NCBI RefSeq assembly: GCF_043789415.1
Contig: NZ_JBDLLW010000002.1
Location: forward strand, 434,001 to 498,000
Length of the DNA stretch: 64,000 bases
Direction of reading: 5' to 3'
Origin: Renibacterium sp043789415
GTDB lineage: Bacteria; Actinomycetota; Actinomycetes; Actinomycetales; Micrococcaceae
Part shown: positions 22,343 through 31,617 of the stretch, piece by piece
Numbering within the stretch: the first letter of the stretch is position 1
Layout of the letters: each line of letters begins with the position of its first letter
Notes under the pieces: generated by a model
The model's database searches: none
Told to the model about the DNA's origin: nothing
Seen by the model: only the letters and a program-made list of their open reading frames with translations
Translations under genes and position numbers: made by a program

Positions 22343-22441
22343 CAGGTAGGCAGGCAATGACGCCCAGACACCAGAAGCGGCGGCATTCGAGGCCCGCTTT
22401 AGGAGCGCCTCGAATCGATATCAACCCCACTGAAGGAAGTC

Positions 22442-23206
22442 ATGAACTACTACGGCAAAACCATCTTGATCACCGGAGCGTCCTCCGGCATCGGCGAATC
22501 CTTTGCAGAAAAGTTTGCCAGCCTCGGCGCCAAGCTCGTGCTGGTCGCCCGTCGCGAGGACGTGCTCAACGCCCTGGCCAGCAAGTTCAAGGAGAAGCAC
22601 GGCACTGAAACCCAGGTGATCGGCCTGGATCTCGCCGCCCCCGGTGCCGCCGCAAAGCTCTACGAGCAGGTACCGGCCATTGACGGACTGGTGAATAACG
22701 CAGGCTTTGGCACCTACGGACCGCTGTATGAACAGGACGCCGATAAGGTCAACCAGGAAGTGCAGCTCAACTGCGGCGCTCTGGTCGATCTCACCCGCAC
22801 GTACTTGCCCGGCATGGTGGAACGCAAAGAGGGCTTCGTGATCAACCTCGCCTCGGTCGCCTCCTTCCAGCCTTCCCCCTACCTGGCCGTCTACTCCGCC
22901 ACCAAGGCCTTCGTGCTTTCTTTTACCCAGTCCATCTGGGGTGAACTGCAAGGCACCGGCGTCACCGCTCTGGCGGTCTGCCCCGGACCGACCAAAACCA
23001 ATTTCTTCGATGCCGCTGGCGGGCACGATTTCTCGGTGGGCAAGATGCGCACCCCGGCCCATGTCGTGGAGACCGCACTCAAGGGCCTCACGAAGAACAA
23101 GCACACCGCGGTGGATGGCTTCGGCAATAAGCTATTAGCCTTCTTCGGCCGGGTTTCACCCCGCACTCTGACCATCAACGTGGTCGGCAAGATGGTCAAA
23201 GAGTAG
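22442..23206 (+). CDS. Short-chain dehydrogenase/reductase, tandem paralogue
   Basis: The 254-residue protein is collinear with the SDR upstream over its whole length. It carries TGASSGIG, NNAGFG, the Ser of NLAS and the YSATKAF catalytic YxxxK. GAAGGAAG precedes the ATG at 22442. Differences concentrate in the substrate-binding C-terminal third (for example GGHDFSVGKMRTPAHV versus GEGAAVGTMRSVDDV), so the two may have different substrates. It ends before a strong bidirectional terminator. Confidence 0.87.
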   Translation: MNYYGKTILITGASSGIGESFAEKFASLGAKLVLVARREDVLNALASKFKEKHGTETQVIGLDLAAPGAAAKLYEQVPAIDGLVNNAGFGTYGPLYEQDADKVNQEVQLNCGALVDLTRTYLPGMVERKEGFVINLASVASFQPSPYLAVYSATKAFVLSFTQSIWGELQGTGVTALAVCPGPTKTNFFDAAGGHDFSVGKMRTPAHVVETALKGLTKNKHTAVDGFGNKLLAFFGRVSPRTLTINVVGKMVKE

Positions 23207-23243
23207 AGAAGGACGGCGCATCAAGCCTGAGCATTCAAAGCTC

Positions 23244-23284
23244 GGTGTGCGGGGCAAAGAAACAAATGCTTTGCCCGGCACACC
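23244..23284. terminator. Bidirectional terminator
   Basis: GGTGTGCGGGGCAAAG and CTTTGCCCGGCACACC form a long stem with one mismatch around a short A-rich loop. It lies between the convergent SDR gene and the 55-residue gene and can serve both. Confidence 0.7.
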
Positions 23285-23305
23285 GCAGAGCAAGCTAAAG
23301 AAACC

Positions 23306-23473
23306 CTAACCAGCGCTGTTCTTCAGCCAATCATCCTGGGCGGGCTGCGCGAAATTGACCTGCTCGACGTCCACCACTTGAACATACTGATCGGGACTCA
23401 CTCGCTCGGGCAATGCTCCGAACTTCTTCGGGGCTTCCTCGACGGCTTCTGGAACCACGGGGTTTTCTTCCAT
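23306..23473 (-). CDS. Small acidic protein, 55 aa
   Basis: ATG at 23473 (TGAGG just upstream) gives MEENPVVPEAVEEAPKKFGA, then PERVSPDQYVQVVDVEQVNF and a tail ending NSAG. The composition is strongly protein-like and the stop is followed by the terminator at 23244-23284. It is too short for the usual length cut-offs. Function unknown; the acidic, Pro-rich start suggests a flexible N-terminus. Confidence 0.6.
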   Translation of the reverse strand: MEENPVVPEAVEEAPKKFGALPERVSPDQYVQVVDVEQVNFAQPAQDDWLKNSAG

Positions 23474-23526
23474 GACCTCAGAATAGGAGCAGAAAACGTG
23501 AAAATCCTAGCGATTGGCTAAGAAAC

Positions 23527-23772
23527 TCATACCGATCCGGCGTCGTCCACCCGGACCCGCTTCAGTTTGGCGCTGTGCCCACGCAGAATGGTCACTTTCG
23601 AAGCAGCGACCCCGAAGTACTCGGCGATCACCCGTTCCACTCCACGATTCGCGGCACCGTCAACGGCTCGTTCCGGCACAAAGACCACCCAGGACGCCGC
23701 TGGATCACCGTCCAGCGGCTCCATGAGCGAACCCTTGCGGCTACCGGCCTTCACTCGTACCGAGATATCCAT
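23527..23772 (-). CDS. DUF167 (YggU-type) protein
   Basis: The 81-residue protein starting at ATG 23772 reads MDISVRVKAGSRKGSLMEPL, then VVFVPERAVDGAANRGVERV and VAASKVTILRGHSAKLKRVR. The AVDGAAN motif and the ILRGxxSxxKxVRV end define the DUF167/UPF0235 family, a small conserved fold of unknown function. The frame is open upstream, but that part overlaps der. It lies just downstream of der in the same direction and is probably co-transcribed. Confidence 0.85.
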   Translation of the reverse strand: MDISVRVKAGSRKGSLMEPLDGDPAASWVVFVPERAVDGAANRGVERVIAEYFGVAASKVTILRGHSAKLKRVRVDDAGSV

Positions 23773-23791
23773 GGCCCTGGCCACAAGAGAA

Positions 23792-25318
23792 CTAGCGAGT
23801 CCGCTTACGCTTCTCCCGCACCCGCATAGCAACCTCGATCGGGCTGCCCTCGAAGCCGAAGGTCTCCCGCAAGCGCCGCGTGATGAAACGCCGGTAGCCC
23901 GGATCCAGGAAGCCGGTGGTGAACAAGACGAATTTAGGCGGACGGGAAGAGGCTTGAGTGCCGAACAGGATCCTCGGCTGCTTACCGCCGCGCAGCGGGT
24001 GCGGGTGCGCCGCTACCAGTTCGCCCAGGAAGGCATTGAGCCGCCCGGTGGGGATCCGCTTGTCCCAGGATTCCAGCGCAGTGTCCAGTGCCGGCACCAA
24101 ACGATCCTTGTGCCAGCCGGTCTTAGCCGAGATATTCACCCGCGGCGCCCATTCGACATGCGCCAGATCCTGTTCGATCTCGCGTTCCAGGTAGCGGCGA
24201 CGTTCGTCGTCCAGCAGATCCCATTTATTGAAGGCCAGCACCAGCGCCCGGCCTGACTCAATCGCGAGCTGCAAAATCCGCACATCCTGCTCGGAGAGCA
24301 CCTCGTCCACCGCGAGCAGCACCACGGCCACCTCGGCTTTCTCCAGGGCGGATTGGGTGCGCAGCGAGGCGTAGAAATCCGCGCCCTGCGCCATATGCTG
24401 ACGACGCCGGATGCCAGCGGTATCCACAAAGCGCCAGGTGCGTCCGCCGAGCTCGATGAATTCGTCGACCGGATCACGCGTCGTTCCGGCCAGCGGGTCA
24501 ACCACGACGCGCTCCGAACCGGCCAGCTTATTGAGCAGCGAGGACTTTCCGACGTTCGGTCGGCCGATCAGTGCGACTCGGCGCGGACCGCCGCGGCGGT
24601 CGGTGGTCTCCACCTCGGAGAACTCCGGCAGTACTTCCATGATTCGGTCCAGCAGATCGGCGACGCCGCGGCCGTGCTGGGCGGAGACCGCCCAGGGCTC
24701 GCCCAGGCCGAGCCCCCACAGACTGGCGACGTCGGAATCCGTGCGCTGATCGTCAGCCTTATTGCCGACCAGGATGATCGGCTTCTTGGTGCGCCGCAGC
24801 ATCTTCATCATGGATTCGTCCATCGCGGTGACGCCGACCGTGGCATCCACCACGAAAAGCACGGCATCCGCAAGTTCGACGGCCATTTCGGCTTGCTCAG
24901 CCACCCGCTGGTGGATTCCCTTAGCGTCGAACTCCCAGCCACCGGTATCCACCAGGGTGAAGGAACGTCCGTTCCATTCCGCCGGGTACATCACGCGGTC
25001 TCGGGTCACCCCGGGGGTGTCTTCCACTACCGCTTCACGACGGCCCAGAATGCGGTTGACCAGGGTGGATTTGCCGACGTTGGGCCGACCGACAATGGCG
25101 AGCACCGGGTCCAGCCCGCCCTCGTCGTCATCGAGATAGTCACCATCGAGGCCAGCCAGCAGGGCGGCGTCGTCCTCATCTAGCTCGTAGTCGGACAGTC
25201 CAGCACGCAGCGATTCGGCGCGCAGCTCAGCCTCGGCGTCGTCCAGCGCGGAGATTTTCTCCAGCACCTGGTCTTCACCCTTGGGCTCAAAGTCCTCGAA
25301 ATCTTCAGTCATTTCCAC
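23792..25318 (-). CDS. der: Ribosome-assembly GTPase Der (EngA)
   Basis: The 508-residue protein has two tandem G domains, each with a P-loop (GRPNVGKST at about residue 77 and GRPNVGKSS at about 252), a DTxG switch and an NKxD motif (NKAD, NKWD), and a C-terminal KH-like domain ending basic (RVREKRKRTR). Der binds the 50S subunit during maturation. An acidic N-terminal extension of about 70 residues is typical of actinobacterial Der. Start codons at 25318 or 25312 are both possible. It overlaps plsC by 14 bases and is last in the parA-to-der train. Confidence 0.95.
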   Translation of the reverse strand: MEMTEDFEDFEPKGEDQVLEKISALDDAEAELRAESLRAGLSDYELDEDDAALLAGLDGDYLDDDEGGLDPVLAIVGRPNVGKSTLVNRILGRREAVVEDTPGVTRDRVMYPAEWNGRSFTLVDTGGWEFDAKGIHQRVAEQAEMAVELADAVLFVVDATVGVTAMDESMMKMLRRTKKPIILVGNKADDQRTDSDVASLWGLGLGEPWAVSAQHGRGVADLLDRIMEVLPEFSEVETTDRRGGPRRVALIGRPNVGKSSLLNKLAGSERVVVDPLAGTTRDPVDEFIELGGRTWRFVDTAGIRRRQHMAQGADFYASLRTQSALEKAEVAVVLLAVDEVLSEQDVRILQLAIESGRALVLAFNKWDLLDDERRRYLEREIEQDLAHVEWAPRVNISAKTGWHKDRLVPALDTALESWDKRIPTGRLNAFLGELVAAHPHPLRGGKQPRILFGTQASSRPPKFVLFTTGFLDPGYRRFITRRLRETFGFEGSPIEVAMRVREKRKRTR

Positions 25319-26036
25319 TCTGCTCTGTTCTAGGCGGGGTCGGGTCGTCAGGCAATTCCTGCCCGGAAATCTTCACAGCTTCAGCAATATGGCTCGAAAG
25401 CGCCTCGCGAATCTGTTCCACTGCCGCATCCATTGAAGCACGCCCGGACATCCCGGGCTGCCGTTCGATCTTCAGGGCCTCACCGAAGGAAACGTGAAAG
25501 CGACGCCGCAGCGGCGGGATCTTGTCCTTGTGCTCACCGGTAATCCTGGTGCCCAGCACTGCCACCGGCACCACCACTGCCCCTGAATTGAGAGCCAGCC
25601 AGGCCACTCCGCTGTTCATCGAGGCGGCGTCTCCGCTACCCCGGGTGCCTTCCGGCAGGATGCCGACGCACTCACCGCGCTCCAGCACTCCCTTCGCGGC
25701 TTGCAAGGCCGCCCGGTCTCCCGAACGGTCGACCGGGATCTGCCCGGAAGCATGCAAGACCCAGCCCAGGAAACCCCTGAACATATCGTGGCGCACCATA
25801 ACGTGCATATAGCGCGGACTGGCACCGACCATCACCGGACCGTCCAGGTAGCTCAGGTGATTCGCGGCGAAGATCACCGGGCCTTTCGACGGGATATTCT
25901 GCCGGCCCAGCACCGTGGTGCGGTAAAGCACATGGTCAAGCACCCGCCCCAAGGGCCGAGACCACCAAGTCTTCCAGGCCGCGGGAGACCCTGAAAGCTC
26001 TGACCCTGGGCGCTTCGATTCTCGAGACTCAGCCAC
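25305..26036 (-). CDS. plsC: 1-acyl-glycerol-3-phosphate acyltransferase (PlsC family)
   Basis: This 243-residue membrane-associated acyltransferase carries the NHxxxxD motif (NHLSYLD) and the second block PEGTRGSG that binds the phosphate of the acceptor. It should transfer an acyl group to lysophosphatidic acid in phospholipid synthesis. It is embedded between cmk and der with overlaps on both sides, a common actinobacterial order, so it belongs to one transcript with them. Confidence 0.88.
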   Translation of the reverse strand: MAESRESKRPGSELSGSPAAWKTWWSRPLGRVLDHVLYRTTVLGRQNIPSKGPVIFAANHLSYLDGPVMVGASPRYMHVMVRHDMFRGFLGWVLHASGQIPVDRSGDRAALQAAKGVLERGECVGILPEGTRGSGDAASMNSGVAWLALNSGAVVVPVAVLGTRITGEHKDKIPPLRRRFHVSFGEALKIERQPGMSGRASMDAAVEQIREALSSHIAEAVKISGQELPDDPTPPRTEQSGND

Positions 26037-26763
26037 CGACGCTCTCCTGCACTAGACGAAGCACTGCCTGCACCGTCTGCTCGAAATCCAGATCAGAGGA
26101 GTCCAAGGTCACCACGCCGTCCGCCGCGCGTTGGAAGTCCACCACGGTGGAGTCCTTCGCATCACGCGCCAGCACCTGCTCGGCGAGCTGCTCGGTGCTC
26201 TGCTTTTCCCCGTTAGCCGCCAGTTGAGCGCCACGACGGGCTAGCCTGGCTTCTTCAGAGGCGGTCAGCAAGAGCCTGACTTCGGCCTGCGGGGCTACTA
26301 CGGTAGTGATATCACGGCCTTCCACCACCATCCGGTGCCGCACGGAGTCGATCGCAGCGCGCTGCCGACGAATCAGTTCAGTGCGGGCGCCCAAATTAGT
26401 CGCTACCGCGGAAACCGCCTCGGAAACCCGTGGTTCACGGATCTCGTCGGTGACATCAAGGGCATCTTCGGCGTCGACCCCGGCGGCCACCATGTCGACG
26501 CCCGGATCAAACCATTGCTCGTAGTAGAACCGCTTGGCCAGCGCCTCGACGGCGGCTTGGTTCTGCACAGCCACCCTGTTCTCTAGGCAGACCAAGGTCA
26601 GCGCCCGGTACATCGCACCGGTGTCTTGGTAGGCCAGGCCTAATCGACGAGCTACTTCGCGCGCCACCGAGGACTTTCCGGAACCAGAAGGGCCGTCAAT
26701 CGCGATCACCAGAGACTTACCGATCCGCAGCTGAGCAGTTTTATTCACGCCGCCGTCGCTCAT
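26029..26763 (-). CDS. cmk: Cytidylate kinase
   Basis: The 244-residue protein has the P-loop GPSGSGKSS near residue 20, YQDTGAMYRALTL (CMP-binding region) and VVEGRDITTVVAPQAEVRLL (the GRDI motif of Cmk). It phosphorylates CMP and dCMP. It overlaps tyrA by four bases (ATGA) and plsC by eight. Confidence 0.94.
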   Translation of the reverse strand: MSDGGVNKTAQLRIGKSLVIAIDGPSGSGKSSVAREVARRLGLAYQDTGAMYRALTLVCLENRVAVQNQAAVEALAKRFYYEQWFDPGVDMVAAGVDAEDALDVTDEIREPRVSEAVSAVATNLGARTELIRRQRAAIDSVRHRMVVEGRDITTVVAPQAEVRLLLTASEEARLARRGAQLAANGEKQSTEQLAEQVLARDAKDSTVVDFQRAADGVVTLDSSDLDFEQTVQAVLRLVQESVGG

Positions 26764-27944
26764 TGCAGCACCTTCCAGCCCCGCACGGTGAGCTCTTCGA
26801 TCAGCAGATCGCGCTTGCTCGGCAACACCGAGATCTCCGCGATGCCGGCATTTCGGCCAGAGGAGTGATCCAAGCGCAGATCCTCCAGATTGACGCCGAT
26901 CTCGCCGATCTCGGTGAGTAGCTGGGCGATCTGACCTGGTTCGTCGTCCACCAGAATGCTCATCCAGGCATAGGGCTGCGCCGGGCCGCCGTGCTTGCCC
27001 GGGATCCGGGCCTGTCCGGCATTACCCGCGCTGATCACCTTAGCCATCGCCAGACTCGATCCAGGAGCGTCGGGCGCGTCCAAGGTGCTGATCAGCTTGA
27101 TCAGATCCTCATGCACAGCGTGCAGAATCGAAACGATCGACTCTGCATTGGCCGACATGATCGGCACCCACATTCCGGCGTCGGAAGCGGCGATCCGGGT
27201 GACATCCCGCAGGCCGTTACCAGCCAGTGAGAGGGCGTGCGGTTCAGCGTCCTGCAGCCGAGCCGCCACCAGGGAGGACATCATCTGCGGGAAATGCGAC
27301 ACCAGGGCTACCGCGGCGTCGTGCTCTTCCGGGCTGAACCGGCTGAGTACCGCGCCGAGATCCAAGCCGAGATTCTGCGCCAGCTGAATCGCCAGCACAC
27401 TGGAACCCGGTGTGGTCTCGGTCGCTTCGTGTGGGCAGACCACCCACGGCATCGCATTGAACAGCTCGCCGCGCGCTGAAACCGCTCCGGCGCGTTCCCG
27501 CCCGGCCATCGGATGGGTGCCGACATAGCGGCTCAGATCCAGCGGCGCTTCAGCAGAAAGCTCGCGCAACTCGCGCAGAATCGCGCCCTTGACACTCGAG
27601 ACGTCAATCACGACGGCGGCCGGAAACCGTTCCAGCGCATCCGCCACCACACGCGCACAGATATCCGGCGGCGCAGCGACGACCACCAATTCGGGCCAGA
27701 CCTCGGGCTGTTCGCTGAGCGGCCGCCCGGCGCCAATATCCAGGGCCACCGAAAGGGCGGAAGGAGATGGGTCGGAAAGCAGCACCTGAAGCCCCCGATG
27801 GCTCAGCCCGAGGCCGATACTGGTGCCCAACAAGCCGGTGCCGAAGACCACCACAGGTCCCCGAAGGTAAGTATCCCGTGAGCCATTCCGGCGCTCATTG
27901 GAGTGCTGCTCAGAGGATTCAGGCATTGCGGCGTGCGGTCTCAT
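26760..27944 (-). CDS. tyrA: Prephenate dehydrogenase
   Basis: This 394-residue enzyme of tyrosine synthesis has an NAD-binding GxGxxG (FGTGLLGTSIGLGL), the prephenate-binding region with GTHPMAGRE, and a C-terminal ACT-like domain (SILVDDEPGQIAQLLTEIGE) for feedback control by tyrosine. The ATG at 27944 overlaps the rluB stop (ATGA). Its position between rluB and cmk is usual in Micrococcales. Confidence 0.92.
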   Translation of the reverse strand: MRPHAAMPESSEQHSNERRNGSRDTYLRGPVVVFGTGLLGTSIGLGLSHRGLQVLLSDPSPSALSVALDIGAGRPLSEQPEVWPELVVVAAPPDICARVVADALERFPAAVVIDVSSVKGAILRELRELSAEAPLDLSRYVGTHPMAGRERAGAVSARGELFNAMPWVVCPHEATETTPGSSVLAIQLAQNLGLDLGAVLSRFSPEEHDAAVALVSHFPQMMSSLVAARLQDAEPHALSLAGNGLRDVTRIAASDAGMWVPIMSANAESIVSILHAVHEDLIKLISTLDAPDAPGSSLAMAKVISAGNAGQARIPGKHGGPAQPYAWMSILVDDEPGQIAQLLTEIGEIGVNLEDLRLDHSSGRNAGIAEISVLPSKRDLLIEELTVRGWKVLQ

Positions 27945-28915
27945 AGGCCCACTGAAGCGAGCAGATGACCCACCTCTTGGTTGCCTAAGACACGAATAGT
28001 GCCCTGTTTCTGATCGCCAAGCCGGATCGGTCCGACTTGTAAGCGGACCAGTCGCTCCACCGGGTAGCCCACCGCGTCGAAAAGGCGGCGCACAATCCGA
28101 TTCTTGCCGGAGTGCAGCACCACCTCAACGAGCACATGACCGGGGGTGGAGTCCACCAGTTTGAAAGCATCGACCTTGGTCACGCCGTCTTCTAGCTCAA
28201 TACCGCGTTTGAGCTGATTGCTGATCCCGGATTCCATCGGTCCCTTAGTCTGCACCAGGTAGGTCTTCGGGACCTCGTATTTGGGGTGCGTCAGCCGATT
28301 GGCCAGCTCGCCGTCATTGGTCAGCAGCAGCAAGCCCTCGGTGGCCTGGTCGAGCCGCCCCACATGGAAAAGCCGCTCATGGGCGTATTTGTTCTTCAGG
28401 AAGTCGCTGATGTTCTTCCGGCCCTCGGGATCATCCATCGTGGAGACCACGCCTTTGGGCTTATTGAAGACGAGGTAGATCATGTTTTCTTTGAGTTGCA
28501 GGCTAATGCCGTCCACCGCAACGGTGGAGCTCTTTGGGTCAACGCGCAGACCGAGTTCGGTGACGATCTGGCCGTCCACCTCAACCCGGCCTTCCAGGAT
28601 CATCTCCTCGCAGACCCGGCGAGAAGCCACCCCGGCCTGAGCCATCAGCTTCTGCAGCCGGATACCGTCCGGATCGTGCACATCCCGCTCGGCTTGAGTG
28701 CGGGCGGGCGGGTTCTGCTTGACCGGGCCAAGGCTCTGCCCGAAGCGCTCACGACCGAAGGCTCGCGACTTGGGAGCCGGGGTCTTGGGCGATTTTCCGC
28801 TGCCCTTGGCACCTGCACCTTTGGCTCCTGCACCTTGGGAGCGCGGCTTTTTGGGCGCACCCGAGGAGCCTCCACGTCCGTGTGAACCTGAGCGGGGAGT
28901 CGGTGTCATCAGCAA
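27941..28915 (-). CDS. rluB: rRNA pseudouridine synthase (RluB/RsuA family)
   Basis: The 324-residue protein starts with a basic low-complexity extension of about 85 residues (Gly/Lys/Pro/Ser), then an S4 domain (RLQKLMAQAGVASRRVCEEM) and the catalytic domain with the GRLD motif (VGRLDQATEGLLLL), whose Asp is the active residue. It modifies 23S rRNA. The disordered N-terminus is common in actinobacterial members. It follows scpB by about five bases. Confidence 0.92.
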   Translation of the reverse strand: MLMTPTPRSGSHGRGGSSGAPKKPRSQGAGAKGAGAKGSGKSPKTPAPKSRAFGRERFGQSLGPVKQNPPARTQAERDVHDPDGIRLQKLMAQAGVASRRVCEEMILEGRVEVDGQIVTELGLRVDPKSSTVAVDGISLQLKENMIYLVFNKPKGVVSTMDDPEGRKNISDFLKNKYAHERLFHVGRLDQATEGLLLLTNDGELANRLTHPKYEVPKTYLVQTKGPMESGISNQLKRGIELEDGVTKVDAFKLVDSTPGHVLVEVVLHSGKNRIVRRLFDAVGYPVERLVRLQVGPIRLGDQKQGTIRVLGNQEVGHLLASVGL

Positions 28916-28920
28916 AGTCC

Positions 28921-29613
28921 TTAGTTATCAGCGAAATCGGCCAGATTCTCAAGCCCTGGCAAGTGTGGTGCAATATTGGGTAGTTCTTCAACGCTCTTCA
29001 GGCCGAGCCGCTCCAAGAAGTAGCTCGTGGTGCCATAGAGAATCGCCCCGGTTTCCGGGTCGGTTTCCAGCTCTGCGATGAGCCCGCGTTGAGTCAGCGT
29101 GCGCACTACAGAATCAACATTGACACCTCTGATCGCCGAGATTCGCGCTCGGGAAACCGGCTGGCGGTAAGCGATCACCGCCAAGGTTTCCAAAGCTGCC
29201 TGGGTGAGCCTGGCGGTCTGACCTTCCAAAACGTAACGAGACACCAGCGGTGCAAACTCGCTTCGCGAATAGAATCGCCAGCCTCCGGCCACGCTGCGTA
29301 GCTCAAATCCCCGCGGTCTGAACGATTCAGCAGCTTCGGGATCGGAGTTCTCAGGATGAAGAACGGCTGTTCCAGTATACCCGTCATACTCGCGCTGTAA
29401 TTCGCGCAGCGCCTGGCTGACCTGGTCCACCGAGCGATTGACAGCGGTGGCTAGTTCCATTTCGCTCACCGGTTCGTCAACCACCATCAGCACAGCCTCA
29501 AGGGCAGCAGCCAACCCGCCGGGCAGCTCTGCGGGGTCAAAGGACTCGGCGTCAAGAGGCTCAGCCCCTGTTGGCGCTGCGGCTTCCAGTGGTTCCTCGC
29601 TCGGTTCATTCAT
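28921..29613 (-). CDS. scpB: Segregation and condensation protein B
   Basis: Read from ATG 29613 (GGAG seven bases upstream, ATGA overlap with scpA), the protein has 230 residues. After an acidic N-terminus it has two winged-helix domains: LEAVLMVVDEPVSEMELATA and LTQAALETLAVIAYRQPVSR, the latter being the signature of ScpB, followed by IRGVNVDSVVRTLTQRGLI. It bridges ScpA and SMC in chromosome condensation. Confidence 0.94.
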   Translation of the reverse strand: MNEPSEEPLEAAAPTGAEPLDAESFDPAELPGGLAAALEAVLMVVDEPVSEMELATAVNRSVDQVSQALRELQREYDGYTGTAVLHPENSDPEAAESFRPRGFELRSVAGGWRFYSRSEFAPLVSRYVLEGQTARLTQAALETLAVIAYRQPVSRARISAIRGVNVDSVVRTLTQRGLIAELETDPETGAILYGTTSYFLERLGLKSVEELPNIAPHLPGLENLADFADN

Positions 29614-30563
29614 GATCTGCTCCATCGTTCCCTGCTCGTTTGCTCACTGGCCGGACTATTCACTGGGCCGGATTGCTCGCTGTCTTCATACTCTTCGCTG
29701 AGGTTTTCCGCCGTCCAGTCCTCGCGAGCAGCCGTCCAGCGGATAGTCAGCTCACCCAGCGGACTGGCCTGTTCGAAGGCGATCACGGCGTCCCGGAACA
29801 TCTCCAGCAAGGCCAGGAAGCGTGCGACGACGACCAGGGTGTTTTCGGCGTCACTCACCAGGGTGCGGAAGGAGAGCGGCTTCCCCGCCTTGAGCCGCTG
29901 ACCGATCAGCTCGGCTTGTTCTTTGACGCTCACCGGCGGGGCGTGCAGATGCGCCAGGCCGACTTCGGTAGGGGCAGCTTCCCGGGGAGTCAGTGCCTTG
30001 GCGGCGAGCGCGGCAAAGTCCTCCGGGCTGTGCCGCCAGATCAGCTCGGGAAGCAAAGCGGCGAACCCGGGCTCCAGCCCTACCTGCCGCGGGAATCGCT
30101 GAGCTTCGCTCTCCAGAGTGCTGCCGATCAGTGCGGCGACATCCTTGAACGCTCGGTATTGCAACAATCGCGCGAAGAGCAGATCGCGTGCTTCCAGCAG
30201 TGCGATGTCCTCTTCGTCCTCCACCTCACCCGAGGGCAGCAGCCGGGCTGCCTTCAGATCCAGCAGGGTGGCGGCGATCACCAGGAATTCGCTGGCTTCG
30301 TCGATCGCCCATTCTTCACCGGCTTCTTGCAGCGCACGGATATAGGAGATGAACTCATCCGTCACGGTGGCCAGGGCCACTTCGGTGATATCCAGTTCGT
30401 GCTTGCCGATCAGACCGAGCAGCAGATCGAAGGGACCGGTGAAGTTCTTCAGCCGGACCTCGAAGCCGGGCTTCTTGGCCTGCAGCTCAGGGCGCAACTC
30501 CTCGAATTGCGCCGATCCTTCAGGTGGCTCAGCCGCCTGCGGCGAGTTACGGGGCTCCGCCAC
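29610..30563 (-). CDS. scpA: Segregation and condensation protein A
   Basis: The GTG at 30563 gives a protein of 317 residues overlapping the parA stop by 17 bases; the frame is open to 30647, but that would lie inside parA. The N-terminal kleisin domain reads FEVRLKNFTGPFDLLLGLIG, the standard ScpA signature, and a C-terminal winged helix follows. It links SMC heads. The three genes parA, scpA and scpB form an overlapping set. Confidence 0.93.
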   Translation of the reverse strand: MAEPRNSPQAAEPPEGSAQFEELRPELQAKKPGFEVRLKNFTGPFDLLLGLIGKHELDITEVALATVTDEFISYIRALQEAGEEWAIDEASEFLVIAATLLDLKAARLLPSGEVEDEEDIALLEARDLLFARLLQYRAFKDVAALIGSTLESEAQRFPRQVGLEPGFAALLPELIWRHSPEDFAALAAKALTPREAAPTEVGLAHLHAPPVSVKEQAELIGQRLKAGKPLSFRTLVSDAENTLVVVARFLALLEMFRDAVIAFEQASPLGELTIRWTAAREDWTAENLSEEYEDSEQSGPVNSPASEQTSRERWSRS

Positions 30564-31455
30564 GGGCCACCAGCTCTTTAGCCAACCGGCGGTAGGCCTC
30601 TGCCCCTTGGTGATTGCCGGCGTAGGAGGTGATCGGCTCAGCCGCAACCGTGGCGTCGGCGAATTTGATGGTCCGCTTGATCACTGTCTCGAAAACCTTA
30701 TCGCCGAAGGCTTCCACGAGCCGGGAGATCACCTCTCGGCTGTGCAGGGTCCGCGCGTCGTACATCGTGGCCAGCACACCGTCGATCTGCAAGCGCGGAT
30801 TGATCCGGTCTTGCACTTTCTCGATGGTCTCCACCAGCAGGGCTACCGCACGCAGCGCGAAGAACTCACAGATCAGCGGGATGATCACACCGTGCGCGGC
30901 GGTCAGCGCATTGACCGTAAGCAGGCCCAGCGAGGGCTGGCAATCGATCAGCACCACGTCGTACTCGTCCTCGACCTTGCGCAGCACCCGATCGAGGACC
31001 TGTTCCCGGGCGACCTCATTGACCAATTGCACTTCGGCTGCGGAGAGATCGATATTGGCGGGCAGCAGATCGAGGTTCTCAGTTTCGGTGCGCCGGATGG
31101 CATCGTGCACATCCACCTTGCGGTCCATCAGCACGTTGTAAATCGTCAGGTCCAGTTCGTGCGGATTCGTGCCGAGGCCAGCGGACAGCGCCCCTTGCGG
31201 GTCGAAATCCACTAGCAGCACCCGGCGTCCCAATTCGGCGAGGGCGGCACCGAGGTTGATCGTCGAAGTGGTCTTGCCCACCCCGCCCTTCTGATTGACC
31301 ATCGCGATGACCCGGGCCGGGCCGTGGGAAACCAGCACGGGGGGTTCGGGAAACTCGGTTATCGGACGGCCCGTGGGGCCGAGCACGGCTTCCAGATCGA
31401 TGCCTGTGGCGGTATTGGCTCCCGCCAGAGTGTCGGATCCTTGTTCGCTGCTCAC
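30547..31455 (-). CDS. parA: ParA-family ATPase
   Basis: The 302-residue protein has a deviant Walker A (NQKGGVGKTT), VDFDPQGALSAGLG (Walker A') and VVLIDCQPSLGLL (Walker B), as in ParA/Soj. This is the second ParA of Actinobacteria, encoded upstream of scpAB rather than beside parB and oriC. The first 45 residues are a disordered leader. It begins the parA-to-der train. The region 31456-31617 upstream must hold its promoter. Confidence 0.92.
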   Translation of the reverse strand: MSSEQGSDTLAGANTATGIDLEAVLGPTGRPITEFPEPPVLVSHGPARVIAMVNQKGGVGKTTSTINLGAALAELGRRVLLVDFDPQGALSAGLGTNPHELDLTIYNVLMDRKVDVHDAIRRTETENLDLLPANIDLSAAEVQLVNEVAREQVLDRVLRKVEDEYDVVLIDCQPSLGLLTVNALTAAHGVIIPLICEFFALRAVALLVETIEKVQDRINPRLQIDGVLATMYDARTLHSREVISRLVEAFGDKVFETVIKRTIKFADATVAAEPITSYAGNHQGAEAYRRLAKELVARGGAP

Positions 31456-31617
31456 CTGATCACGCTTTCTTCGGTTGTACTGACTCTCATGCTCCTGAGT
31501 GCTACGTTACCGTCCGAGGAAGAGCATCCACGGTAATTCGATTCGCAAGCACCGCGAGCCTTGAAGCTCCAGTAAAGGTCGAAGGTTAGGCTTTCTGCGG
31601 CCTGGATCGCCACCGGC

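Noticed and set aside
29640..30581. 313-codon plus-strand frame opposite scpA
   Set aside because: Gln/Gly/His-rich antisense shadow; scpA and scpB on the minus strand are certain.
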